64,000 nt of DNA, from assembly GCA_037176725.1 (NCBI GenBank), contig JAZBRS010000023.1, forward strand, positions 24,299,001 through 24,363,000. Direction: 5' to 3'. Shown here piece after piece: positions 11,299-20,930 of the stretch. Made by a program: the position numbers and the translations under genes. Position 1 is the stretch's first letter. Each line of letters opens with the position of its first letter. Origin of the DNA: Posidonia oceanica (lineage: Eukaryota; Streptophyta; Magnoliopsida; Alismatales; Posidoniaceae). The notes beneath the pieces were generated by a model, which saw only the letters and a list, made by a program, of their open reading frames with translations, was not told the DNA's origin and did no database searches.

Positions 11299-12501
11299 AT
11301 GGGTTTCCCCACCTTGCTGACCCCAGCACACTGCTCCGAGACCCTCCAAGAATGGGTCGCCATGCTCACTGAAGCTGACCGTGAAAAGCTAAGCCTGTGG
11401 GGCATCCCACCCAGACTCCTGAAAGCCGCTGATGTGGAGGTCAGCCGACACCTTTTGTGTGCTGCTGCAAGATTCTGGAAACCAGCACACCATGTCTTCC
11501 ACTTCGGAAGGACAGAGCTGACACTCACGTTAGAAGAAGTGCGCCGAATCTGCAGCTTCTCCACGCTCATGGGACCTGCTGTGTTCATGAGGCGTTCTGG
11601 CTATGTCACCGTCCTGAGGCAACTTACGAGGCTCTCGGCACAAATCTGCGAGAAGAGATTGGTCTACGTCGACGGACCCGCACCTGTCCTCCGCCTGAAC
11701 TATTTTGAAGAAGTCTCCAAGAAGCGCGCTGAACTAGGAGATGAACTGTGGCTTCGCGGCTTTGTCGCCCGTTTCCTGGGCGAGCTGATTTTCAGTCATG
11801 ACCGGATGACTGTAGCTATTGAGATTGCGGAGATCGCCCTTGCTGTGGTAACCTGCCAAATCGACCTGGCACCTGTCGTCTTGGCTGAGACCTACCACGA
11901 ACTGGACCGCATTTCGCACCGCTGCCACCACTTTCATATCTACGGGGCCCTGGTACAAGTGTGGTTAGCTGGACACCTAGAGGTAGACATCCTATGCCCC
12001 CAGAAGCATGCATTCGAGACATACTGCAGCAGTGGCCACGCAAAAACTGTCAAAACTGTCCGCGAGGAGTACGAAAGGCTGGAACAGCTGACTGATGATA
12101 CAGTAACTTGGCGTATCATCCCATCTGCAGCAGAGCCATTCACCGTCTTCTTCGGTTCCCGCGACATGTGCCTGGTCATCCTGCCGAGGTTCACTGAAGG
12201 CATGGAGTATCACCCCATCAGGGTTATGCAGCAATTTGGTCTCCGCCAAGGGGCATTTGTTGACAGCACTCCGCCACAGCTAGTCCGGCCCTATCCCTTC
12301 AGCACAGTTGCGCCCACAACAGAGTTAGCAGACCTCCTGCGCCATGGCATAAAGTCCACAGACATTGCAGCAGCAAGGGGCTCAGGATGTACTCCTGAGT
12401 ATCTAACTGAAGTGCAGGGGCTCTGGCCCATTAATGAGATTCCGCCTAGCGCACCTCTCTTCCCTGACACTAGGAAGTCGAAGAGGGCCCGTACTGACTA
12501 G
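11299..12501 (+). CDS. Element A ORF2: extra protein of Tat-type elements, possibly plant-mobile-domain-like
   Basis: The frame has 400 codons plus TAG, with ATG at 11299 (MGFPTLLTP). It is open a little further upstream, but the shared ATG with C fixes the start. The protein aligns with C's ORF2 (46368-45166) without a gap, both 400 residues. Conserved patches include FWKPAHHVF, FGRTEL, TLEEVRRIC, RAELGDELWLRGFV, DLAPVVLAETY, DDTVTWRIIPS and EYHPIRVM. The W...F.FG..EL.PTLEEV pattern resembles plant mobile domain / retroelement-derived PMD-like proteins; this is a weak match made from memory. The C-terminal KSKRARTD is basic and could be a nuclear localisation signal. No membrane segment or signal peptide is evident. 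It lies 1.7 kb after pol in the same orientation, behind an acceptor-like CAG. The frame is intact although pol upstream is riddled with stops. Confidence 0.85.
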   Translation: MGFPTLLTPAHCSETLQEWVAMLTEADREKLSLWGIPPRLLKAADVEVSRHLLCAAARFWKPAHHVFHFGRTELTLTLEEVRRICSFSTLMGPAVFMRRSGYVTVLRQLTRLSAQICEKRLVYVDGPAPVLRLNYFEEVSKKRAELGDELWLRGFVARFLGELIFSHDRMTVAIEIAEIALAVVTCQIDLAPVVLAETYHELDRISHRCHHFHIYGALVQVWLAGHLEVDILCPQKHAFETYCSSGHAKTVKTVREEYERLEQLTDDTVTWRIIPSAAEPFTVFFGSRDMCLVILPRFTEGMEYHPIRVMQQFGLRQGAFVDSTPPQLVRPYPFSTVAPTTELADLLRHGIKSTDIAAARGSGCTPEYLTEVQGLWPINEIPPSAPLFPDTRKSKRARTD

Positions 12502-12973
12502 GGCCTCCACATCTACTTGTCCCTTTTTGAGTCTTATTGTACTCTGTTCTGCCTGTTATAGGCGTGTAATCAAGACTTTGTTAATGCAAGGGTGTTTTGT
12601 ACCATGTACTTGTATGTTTGGGTTGGCTTCCATAACATGGTGCATGCATGGTCTTACAATCATATCTTCAGCATATTCATTCAGCCCGTCAGAATCATAA
12701 GGAGGGCATTATCAGAATCTACAAGCTCAGAAGCAACCATCAACGCTTTCAGCGCCAAAGGAAGCTACAAGAAGACCCTGCGTTCCACTTGGATGCTAGA
12801 ATCTCCACAGACCAGCACCGTCAATACGGGCAAAAGCCGCCGAGCGCTCCCGGCTAGGTATCCACCAGGCTGATACCCCTAACTATCCGGCGATGAGTCC
12901 GTCAACTCACCCCCGGGCTAGTAGCCCTAACTACTCGTTTGACAAGCACGTCAGCTTAGTCTATCGCTTTTTC
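12502..12973 (+). other. Element A spacer downstream of ORF2
   Basis: No protein with a counterpart in C is seen. The stretch 12880-12945 holds two versions of a short motif (CTGATACCCCTAACTATCCGGC and CTAGTAGCCCTAACTACTCG) that reappears at 15615-15710 (CGATAGCCCAAACTATCC). A related motif occurs in LTR A near 19595. Nothing else is evident. Confidence 0.5.
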
Positions 12974-13051
12974 GATGCCATGGGCGCTTCGGCTGTCCCC
13001 TGGTATCCTCCCTGATACCAGGGGCATCTTTTTCTGCTGCCCCATGGTATC
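12974..13051 (+). other. Element A conserved nested double stem-loop in 3' UTR
   Basis: The inner hairpin is CCCCTGGTATC (12997-13007), loop of 6, GATACCAGGGG (13014-13024): 11 perfect pairs. It is enclosed by an outer stem GATGCCATGGG (12974-12984) with CCCATGGTATC (13041-13051), 11 pairs including one G-U. Element C has the same arrangement at 44732-44807, with the inner stem identical, the loop different and the outer stem changed on both sides. The position, about 470 bases after the ORF2 stop, is similar in C (about 360 bases). Confidence 0.85.
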
Positions 13052-13137
13052 ACATCTCTAGCTGCACCTAGGCTGGCATGCCTAACTGTCGTGGGCCCAT
13101 CCGTTTCTTTGCTTCGCTTTCGAATCTTGGTGCCCCT

Positions 13138-15410
13138 GTACTCTTGCGGTCAATAGGTCCGAAACCTATCACTTTCCAACTCTTGCGATCGATAAGCCCG
13201 AAACTTATCACCTTTCCTCTTGCGGTCGATAAGTCTGAAACTTATCACCTTTCCTCTGCGGTCGATAAGTCCGAAACCTATCACATTCCAATCTCTTATG
13301 GCCGATAAGTCCGAATCTTATCAGTTCCCCCTCTCGCGGTCGGTGGGTCCGGAACCTGCCATCCATCTTCCTTGGCGATCTGGTCTTGATAAGGCTTGCA
13401 CTTATCATTCCTGACCTTTTTTTGGTCTTGATAGGGCTTGCACCTATCACTCCTGGCAGTCCGGTCTTGATAAGGCCTGTACTTATCATTCCTGACCTTT
13501 TTCTTGCCTTTTTCTGGTCTTGATAGGGCTTGCACCTATCATTCCTGGCGGTCTGGTCTCGATAAGGCTTGCATTTATCATTCCTGACCTTTTTCTTGCC
13601 TCTTCCTGGTCTTGATAAGGCTTGCACCTATCATTCCTAGCGGTCTGGTCTTGATAGGGCTTGCACCTATCATTCCTGACCTCTTCCTGCCTTTTTCTGG
13701 TCTTGATAGGGCTTGCACCTATCATTCCTGGCGGTTCAGTCTTGATAAGGCCTGCACTTATCATTCCTGACCTTTTTCTTGCCTCTTCCTGGTCTTGATA
13801 GGGCTTGCACCTATCATTCCTGGCGGTCTGGTCTTGATAGGGCTTGCACCTATCATTCCTGACCTCTTCCTGCCTTTTTCTAGTCTTGATAGGGCTTGCA
13901 CCTATCATTCCTGGCGGTCCGGTCTTGATAAGGCCTGCACTTATCATTCCTGACCTTTTTCTTGCCTCTTCCTGGTCTTGATAGGGCTTGCACCTATCAT
14001 TCCTGGCGGTCCGGTCTTGATAAGGCCTGCACTTATCAATCCTGACCTTTTTCTTGCCTCTTCCTGGTCTTGATAGGGCTTGCACCTATCATTCCTGGCG
14101 GTCTGGTCTTGATAGGGCTTGCACCTATCATTCCTGACCTCTTCCTGCCTTTTTCTAGTCTTGATAGGGCTTGCACCTATCATTCCTGGCGGTCCGGTCT
14201 TGATAAGGCCTGCACTTATCATTCCTGACCTTTTTCTTGCCTCTTCCTGGTCTTGATAGGGCTTGCACCTATCATTCCTAGCGGTCCGATCTTGATAAGG
14301 CCTGCACTTATCATTCCTGACCTTTTTCTTGCCTCTTCCTGGTTTTGATAGGGCTTGCACCTATCATTCCTGACCTCTTCCTGCCTTTTTCTGGTCTTGA
14401 TAGGGCTTGCACCTATCATTCCTGGCGGTCCGATCTTGATAAGGCCTGCACTTATCATTCCTGACCTTTTTCTTGCCTCTTCCTGGTCTTGATAGGGCTT
14501 GCACCTATCATTCCTAGCGGTCCGATCTTGATAAGGCCTGCACTTATCATTCCTGACCTTTTTCTTGCCTCTTCCTGGTTTTGATAGGGCTTGCACCTAT
14601 CATTCCTGGCGGTCTGGTCTTGATAGGGCTTGCATCTATCATTCCTGACCTCTTCCTGCCTTTTTCTGGTCTTGATAGGGCTTGCACCTATCATTCCTGA
14701 CCTCTTCCTGCCTTTTTCTGGTCTTGATAGGGCTTGCACCTATCATTCCTGGCGGTCCGATCTTGATAAGGCCTGCACTTATCATTCCTGACCTTTTTCT
14801 TGCCTCTTCCTGGTCTTGATAGGGCTTGCACCTATCATTCCTAGCGGTCCGATCTTGATAAGGCCTGCACTTATCATTCCTGACCTTTTTCTTGCCTCTT
14901 CCTGGTTTTGATAGGGCTTGCACCTATCATTCCTGGCGGTCTGGTCTTGATAGGGCTTGCACCTATCATTCCTGACCTCTTCCTGTCTTTTTCTGGTCTT
15001 GATAGGGCTTGCACCTATCATTCCTAGTGGTTTAGTCTTTATAAGGCCTGCACTTATCATTCCTGACCTTTTCCTGGTCTTGATAGGGCTTGCACCTATC
15101 ATTCTTGGCGGTTTGATCTTGATAGGGCTTGCACTTATCATTCCTGACCTCTTCCTGTCTTTTCCTGGCCTTGGTAGGGCTTGCACCTATCATTCTTGGC
15201 AGTCCGGTCTTGATAAGGCTTGCACTTGTCATTCCTGACCATTTCTTGCCTTCCCCTGGTCTTGATAGGGCTTGCACCTATCATTCCTGGTGATCCGGTC
15301 TTGATAAGGCCTGCACTTATCATTCCAGAACTTTTTCTTGCCCCTTCCTGGTCTTGATAAGGCTTGCACTTATCATTCCTGTCCTCTCGCGGTCGATGGG
15401 TCCGGAACCT
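13138..15410 (+). repeat. Element A 3' UTR minisatellite of about 45 small hairpins
   Basis: There are two adjoining arrays. At 13138-13370 about six units of roughly 36-45 bases carry GATAAG-7 nt-CTTATC. At 13375-15390 roughly 40 units of about 38-60 bases carry either GATAAG-GCYTGCA-CTTATC or GATAGG-GCTTGCA-CCTATC, separated by TTCCTGACC, CTTTTTCTTGCC or GGCGGTC-type linkers. The two hairpin versions alternate irregularly and keep pairing (A-T against G-C). A last unit at about 15390 is GATGGG...CCTATC. Long antisense frames across it (for example 13486-14085) are products of the repeat, not genes. Tandem repeats in the 3' UTR are known for Tat/Ogre elements. Confidence 0.95.
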
Positions 15411-16089
15411 ATCATCTGTCGTTCGCCTCCTTTTCTTGCTGGCTCTCTCGGCAGAAAAGATGCCCCCTTTTCTTTCGCGTGGGGATGTTGCCCCTTTTTT
15501 CCGCCCCTCTCTGGTCGTCTGCTTGCTTCCTCGAGCGAGGACAAGCTACCCTTCCCTCCTCTAGGCTGGCAGCCCAAACTGCTCGGATGACACCTGTCAC
15601 CCTGTCTAACGTCCTTTTCCTTGGGCCGATAGCCCAAACTATCCGGCAATGGGTCCGTCAACTCCTTGGGCCGATAACCCAAACTGTGCGGCAATGAGTC
15701 CGTCAACTCATTACCCATTGCATCAGCATTGCACAATTAGATAATAGTACCAGCATCGCATGCTAGGTAGCAGCATCAGCATCGTGCACACAATCATTGC
15801 ATGCCTTCCCCAGCAGGGTCACATCTCACATCATGCCAGCACACATCGCCCGCATCTCCCCCACGGAGCTCAGCGCGGCAGGCACTAGCACAAGTTATTT
15901 TAGCATCAGCATCACATCATCGTTGCATGGCATTACATCTGCATTCGCATTCGCATTTTGGCGACGAGTCATGATTTCTGGCGCATCCGTCGGAATAATA
16001 ACCCACGCCCACATACTTCACGCTCGCCGGTTCAGGTGGGGTGTCTTGTCAAACCTGAGCAGTGGCCTCGGTCCCCCATGACCTCGCTC
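15411..16089 (+). other. Element A 3' UTR distal part
   Basis: There is no supported coding sequence. At 15615-15710 a roughly 46-base unit is present twice (TTGGGCCGATARCCCAAACT followed by GGCAATGRGTCCGTCAACTC). At 15715-15960 the sequence is rich in GCATCAGCATC / GCATTGCAT short repeats, which resemble C's simple GCAATGC-rich region next to its PPT (42830-42900). It ends in the polypurine tract. Confidence 0.6.
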
Positions 16090-16102
16090 AAGGAGGGGCA
16101 TC
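16090..16102 (+). other. Element A polypurine tract (plus-strand primer site)
   Basis: AAGGAGGGGCATC lies directly before the LTR start TGTAGACACC at 16103. C has AGGGAGGGGCATC before TGTTGACACC (42682-42694, minus strand). The shared purine run and its exact abutment on the LTR define it. Confidence 0.9.
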
Positions 16103-16324
16103 TGTAGACACCACATTCTGAGAACCTGGAATTTGGTTGTTTTCTTCTACAGGCTCGTGTGAACTCTGGAATGGCATCCCTCTTCTCTAACCCATTTTTC
16201 CAGCCCAAGACCAAGCCCAAAACCTTGCCCAAACCCTAGAAGCCTTTATCAAGCCTCTTTACAACTTTTACAACCATTCTAGGCCCAAGCCCAAGCCCAT
16301 TTGCAGCTTGTGCCACCAGAGCGT

Positions 16325-18746
16325 GTTGGACGCTGGAACAGGCAACATCCAACGTTGGACGTGGCCTGTACTAGCGTCCAACGTTGGACGCCCTCTGGTC
16401 TGGCGTCCAAGGACTCGAGTGCAGCAGCGGCTGCTCCGCTCCCTCTAGCGCAGCTCCTGTCCATTCCACCGCCCGTACACCACTTACTAGCCATCCCCAT
16501 ACCACTCCACACCACCCACTAGCCGCCAAGGCCATGTGACAGCCTGCCACCACCTAATTTCGCGCTCCCACCCGTTTTCCGCTCTCCTCCGGAGTCACCA
16601 CTTTGCCAGCCCAACCCTGCCACCCCGACGACTTCGGCGACCATCCGGACCTCCCGCACTAACTACCTGACATCCCTCGAAGACTTCCCACTCTTGCTTC
16701 GGCCTGCCACGCCTGCCATCGCCTACCATTGCCTGCCAAAATCCCTGCCACCGTTGAATGCAAGCCTCCGAACCCAACAAAACAGCCTCCTTCCAGTCGT
16801 TGCAACACTCACCACACCAAGCTGAGAGAGAGTTCGCCACCTCCGAGAGCAAGAGCAATATCCCTTCTTCGCCCGCGACCAGTTGCTAGCCTCCCCGGTG
16901 CTCCGAGCTGCTCAGACGACCTCGCCGAAGTTGCTGCTGACAACACACCTGCAACGTCGATGAATGAGGTGAAGCCACCGTTCCAGGTCACCGAAAGGTA
17001 TGCCCCCTATCCCATTAGACCTTGCATGTATAGTAATACGTCTCCATGCCTTTTTAGAAATTTTTGAATCGCTTTTGGACGTGATTCGCGGCCAAGAAGG
17101 AGTTCAGTGTGTTGGATGCTCTAGTTGGTGCGTCCAACGTTGGACGCCTGCTATAGCAGCGTCCAACGGTCTGCTTTGCTTTGCCCTCGTTTAATGCCTT
17201 CCATGCTTTATCATTGCATGCTTTCCTGTAAATCCATGCTATACGTTTCCTTTAATGTTCTCTATTGCCTTGCCATGCTTTTTAGCCTATTCCATGCTTG
17301 TTTGAATCCTTTTTGCATGCTCAATGTCCATCTGTCTCCTGCCTGTGTTGGACGCTAGGGTGAGCCGCGTCCAACGTTGGACGCTGGTTCGCCTAGCGTC
17401 CAACATATCTGCTAGCCATAACTTGCTGCCATGCTTATATCATGCATATTTTTGATGTTATTTTGTGACTCATGCTTGCTTAGAGATGCCTGGCCCCTAT
17501 GGCAACCATGCTTAGGTTTGCTAGGGTCTCTTTAAGTTGCTTACTCCCTTTTGCAAAGTTTTAATCTTTATTCTTATGCATGCTTCCTTTTTATCTTGTC
17601 CTCTTGGATTAAATGCTTGCCATGCTTGCTGTGGATGTCTCTTCTCTGTTATGGCATGTTTCAGTAGCTTGCATCCATATAGGTGGGGTAGAGCTGAGCT
17701 CCCCCTTTAGTACAGGTAAGTCTGCATGCTTGGGTCATTGGACGCCAGAGTTTTCAGCGTCCAACGTTGGACGCTGCTGGCTCTAGCGTCCAACGTCCTG
17801 GCTCCTCATCCTGTCATTTAAAGCTTGCATAATGCCCTGATCTTGCTTGTTTACATATCTCCTGTGTCCTCATGCATGCTTAGCCTCTTTAGCAACTGTT
17901 CTTTAACTTCTTTGAATTATTTTGGCTATTTTATGCATGTCTTTTGTGTGCTGTGCCTCCCAGAGCGTTGTACGCTGCTGGTGCTGGCGTCCAACGTTGG
18001 ACGCCGGCCTAGCTCGCGTCCAACACCTTGGTTGTGTCTCTGACCTGGCACGAGCTACAGGTAAGGTCTGATTGCATCTTCTATGCCCCCCTGTTTGCTT
18101 GTTTGACCTATGCACATATCCAGTAGCCCAAATGCATGCTCCCACCTTACTTTATTTTATTTCATGTTCTTTTAGTTTGCTTTTTGTTTGCTTCCTCTTC
18201 TCTCTGTCTTCTGGCCTGTGTTAGACGTCTGCCACTATGGCGTCTAACGTTGGACGCCATGCCTACCGGCGTCCAACAACCTGTTTGTTCTGACCCTTAA
18301 TCCTGGCTTGCCCCTTTGCTCTGGTTTCTCTTCTAATCCCCTGTTAAGTTAGTCCTGCATCTCATGCACCTATTGTATTGCATTTCTGCATCTGCATCGC
18401 ATCGATACAGCCTGCATGCATTCATTTTTCTCAAAAGGCATGGCTTGGTTGTTGGACGGCCAGATGTCAACGTCCAACATTGGACGCTGTCAATCTGAGC
18501 GTCCAACACCCTCTGCCTTTTTTTCCTTTTCCTTTTTTTCAAAAATCACTTTGATCTTGCTTCTGATTTCTGGGCCTTGTGTTTTGATTTCCCAGCATGC
18601 TCTATCTGTCCTTGGATTTTTACATTGCATCAAATCCCTGTTTTCCAAGTTTGCATTGCATGTTTTCTGCATTCTGGTTTCTGCCTGTGTAGGATGCGAG
18701 CTATTCCAGCGTCCAACATTGGACGCTGCTGCTAGTCGCATCCAAC
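16325..18746 (+). repeat. Eight palindrome-based double-hairpin units in LTR A
   Basis: Units lie at 16325-16410, 17111-17167, 17347-17404, 17737-17794, 17967-18024, 18220-18277, 18451-18507 and 18689-18746. Seven are 57-58 bases with the plan GTTGGACGC, about 11 nt, GCGTCCAACGTTGGACGC (an 18-bp perfect palindrome), about 11 nt, GCGTCCAAC; that is two 9-bp hairpins back to back. The first unit, at 86 bases, has one extra palindrome. Starts are about 230-250 bases apart, apart from one 390 gap, so they may be relics of a tandem array whose spacers have diverged. Stems tolerate paired changes (unit six: GTTAGACGT with GCGTCTAAC). Confidence 0.92.
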
Positions 18747-19019
18747 ACTTGCTGTAAGCTGCATCTCATTTTAAATGCCGAATCCATTTCGATCGCCGCC
18801 CCTTTGCATTTCGTTGGTCCCGGTACATGCCTACAACACCCACGCATGTTGTCGGGACCCTGTTTCAATTTTACGCCTCGCCCTGCTTTTTTTCCTCTTT
18901 GCACATAGGTCCTTTTCTTTGCACTTTTACATGCATCACACCCATATCATTACACCTAGTATCTTAGGACACTTTTGAGCACTCCTAGCTCCCATGAACG
19001 TGGGAGGACCTGTTTTGCA

Positions 19020-19210
19020 CGTCCCTAGGACCTCTTTTACAGTTAGATCCATTCTCCTCCCCTGTTCTTGGCCCTTCTGCCTCGAAGCCTGCACATCTTC
19101 TGATCGGACCGCCGGATCTTTGCAACCAAGCTACCTGGACAACCCCGGTGGAGCGCACTTCAATGCATACTAAGCACTTCTTGGATCAGGCTTCAGATCT
19201 CCAAGGTAAG
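19020..19210 (+). promoter_or_regulatory. Exon-like conserved LTR block ending in a splice-donor-like site
   Basis: The block from ATCCATTCTCCTC to CCAAG/GTAAGC (GT at 19206) is shared by eye with LTR D (about 21380-21575, reverse, ending CCAAG/GTAAGTCC) and LTR C (about 38440-38640, reverse, ending CCAG/GTATAT). A pyrimidine run ending TTTTACAG precedes it in A. Shared features are GATCGGACCGCCGGATCT-like and GGCCCTTCTGC segments. Splicing use is inferred, not shown. Confidence 0.5.
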
Positions 19211-19952
19211 CCCTTCTAAACCATTGCATATCATTTGTTGCATTTGCATGCATTGTTTTCGCGTCTCGTTTTCCGTGCATGTAGAATAGAGCTTCTCCTT
19301 TTGCCTATCTACTCGACTTCCTCTTTTCGCGTCTTCTCAGTGTTTTTGGGTTGAGTTTTCCCTTGGATTCACTACTGATTGCGGCCTTCTTCCCCCTTTT
19401 CCACAATCCGATCGCACAGCGAGCTTTGGGCAGCGTGCGAGACACATCGTGGGACGTTTAGTGGGAAACAGTCACAGAATAGTGGTGATCCCTCCACTTG
19501 CTTCCTTTCCCCTTTTGCAGGTCTTCACACCTGCATTGTGTGGTTCTTCCGGTGTTTGTTCTTACACTCACATCACCTATCCCTCCTTTGCATCCGGGCT
19601 GGCAGCCCTAACTGCCCGGTTGACGCCCGTCATGTCGTCTAATCTTCCCCTTTGCTTGTCATACCCCTGCATTGCGTGGCTTTTTCGATGTTTTGCTTTT
19701 ACAATTGCATTGCTTGTTTTTCGCCCGGATTTGCCTTCCCCTTTGCTTGTCATACCCCTGCATTGCGTGGCTTTTCCGATGTTTTATTTCCCTTGTTTCT
19801 CACATCGTTTTGCGAGTTTGACGACGTTTTCTCTTGCATGTCGCTCGCATTGCCTGGTTTTATTGCCGTTTTGTTTTATCGCCTACATTTGCATATAGGA
19901 CAGTGATGCTTACTTCCTAGAGTTCTCACGAACCAGGGTTCGCTCGGTTCGA

Positions 19953-19957
19953 AACAC
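19953..19957 (+). repeat. Target-site duplication of solo LTR D, left copy (AACAC)
   Basis: AACAC directly before TGTAG at 19958. The identical AACAC directly follows the other end at 25965-25969. Removing D plus one copy restores continuous LTR A sequence that matches the corresponding stretch in D itself (GGTTCGGAACACAGACAGCG). Confidence 0.95.
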
Positions 19958-20639
19958 TGTAGTATTCCTGGCGTTCAGATCATCCTTGCACACTGCCAAA
20001 AGCTCACGTGCATCGATCAGAATCAGGCTCACTATAAACGGCTATGTTCGAGGAGGAAGGCTCAACTCGAAAACACTTGAAATAGAGGAGAAAAGATAAG
20101 AGGAGAAGAAGATAAGACAATTCAGAGTCGCCACCGTGTCTGTTATTGGGAGACAAGGAAAACCGAGGGAAATGCGTGAATTAACACGCAAAACCAAGCA
20201 AAGGATGCAATGAAAGCAATGCAAAAGAAAACAAATGCAAATGATATGACTCATGCCTAGGATAAGGGCAATATGGTCATCGCGGGCCAAAAGACTGGGC
20301 AAGGACTCCTGTTACGTGCGGGGAAGGTGTTAGGCACCCCCGATACGCCCGAGAATCGGTCTTTCTAGGCTTACGCTCGCATACGCAGGGAAATGCAGGT
20401 TTGAATGCCTTAGTGCCAATAAATGCCTAAATGAATGCTTGAAGGTGTGCTCTAAGTGATGGGATGCAATGCAAGGAAGTAAACGTGCAGTCTAAGCGCT
20501 CAGCAACGCTGTCTGTGTTCCGAACCGGGCGAAACCTGGTTCGTGAGAACTCCAGGCAGTAAGCATCACTGCCCTATATGCAAATGCAAGCGGAAAAGCA
20601 AAACGTCGGTAAAACCAAGCAATGCGGGCGACATGCAAG

Positions 20640-20930
20640 AGAAAACAGCATAAAATACGCAAAACAATGCGAGAAACGGAAGTGGCACGTAAAACGGTGC
20701 AAGAAAACAAGATCGACACGCAAAAGGATGCAGAAAACAAAGCCAGCACTCAAAACGATGCAAGAAACAAGAGCGACATACAAAACGGTGCAAGAAACAT
20801 AGCCAGCACGCAAAACGGTGCGAGAAAACAAGATCAGCACGCAAAACGGTGCGAGAAACAAAGTGGGCGCGCGAAACGGTGTCAAAAGTGAAGCGGGCAC
20901 GCAAAACGGTGCCAAAGCAAGCGAAATAAA
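20640..20930 (-). repeat. Short tandem array in LTR D (about 30-bp units)
   Basis: On the plus strand, units of the form CACGCAAAACGGTGCAAGAAA are repeated about nine times with substitutions. It is the shorter and more diverged counterpart of the array in LTR C (36960-38405). Frames through it (20566-21081 minus, 20574-20990 minus) are repeat artefacts with residues such as RFAC and APFCV recurring. Confidence 0.85.

Larger units (their letters stand above)
16103..19957 (+). mobile_element. Element A 3' LTR, first part
   Basis: It starts TGTAGACACC after the polypurine tract and is interrupted at 19957 by solo LTR D. The first 700 bases include GC-rich sequence ending in a donor-like GAAAG/GTATGC near 16998. 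Then comes T-rich sequence carrying eight palindromic units (16325-18746). An exon-like block at about 19020-19205 ends CCAAG/GTAAGC. The last about 650 bases before the break match LTR D in reverse orientation (CGATCGCACAGCGAGC, TGCATATAGGACAGTGATGC). No protein is supported. Confidence 0.93.

Noticed and set aside
13486..14085. Minus-strand frames such as 199 codons with CKPYQDQ repeats
   Set aside because: They arise from the hairpin minisatellite on the antisense strand; unit length divisible by three keeps several frames open.
13375..15390. CRISPR-like look of short repeats with near-regular spacing
   Set aside because: The spacers are themselves repeated linkers, unit lengths vary, there are no cas genes, and the context is a plant retrotransposon 3' UTR.
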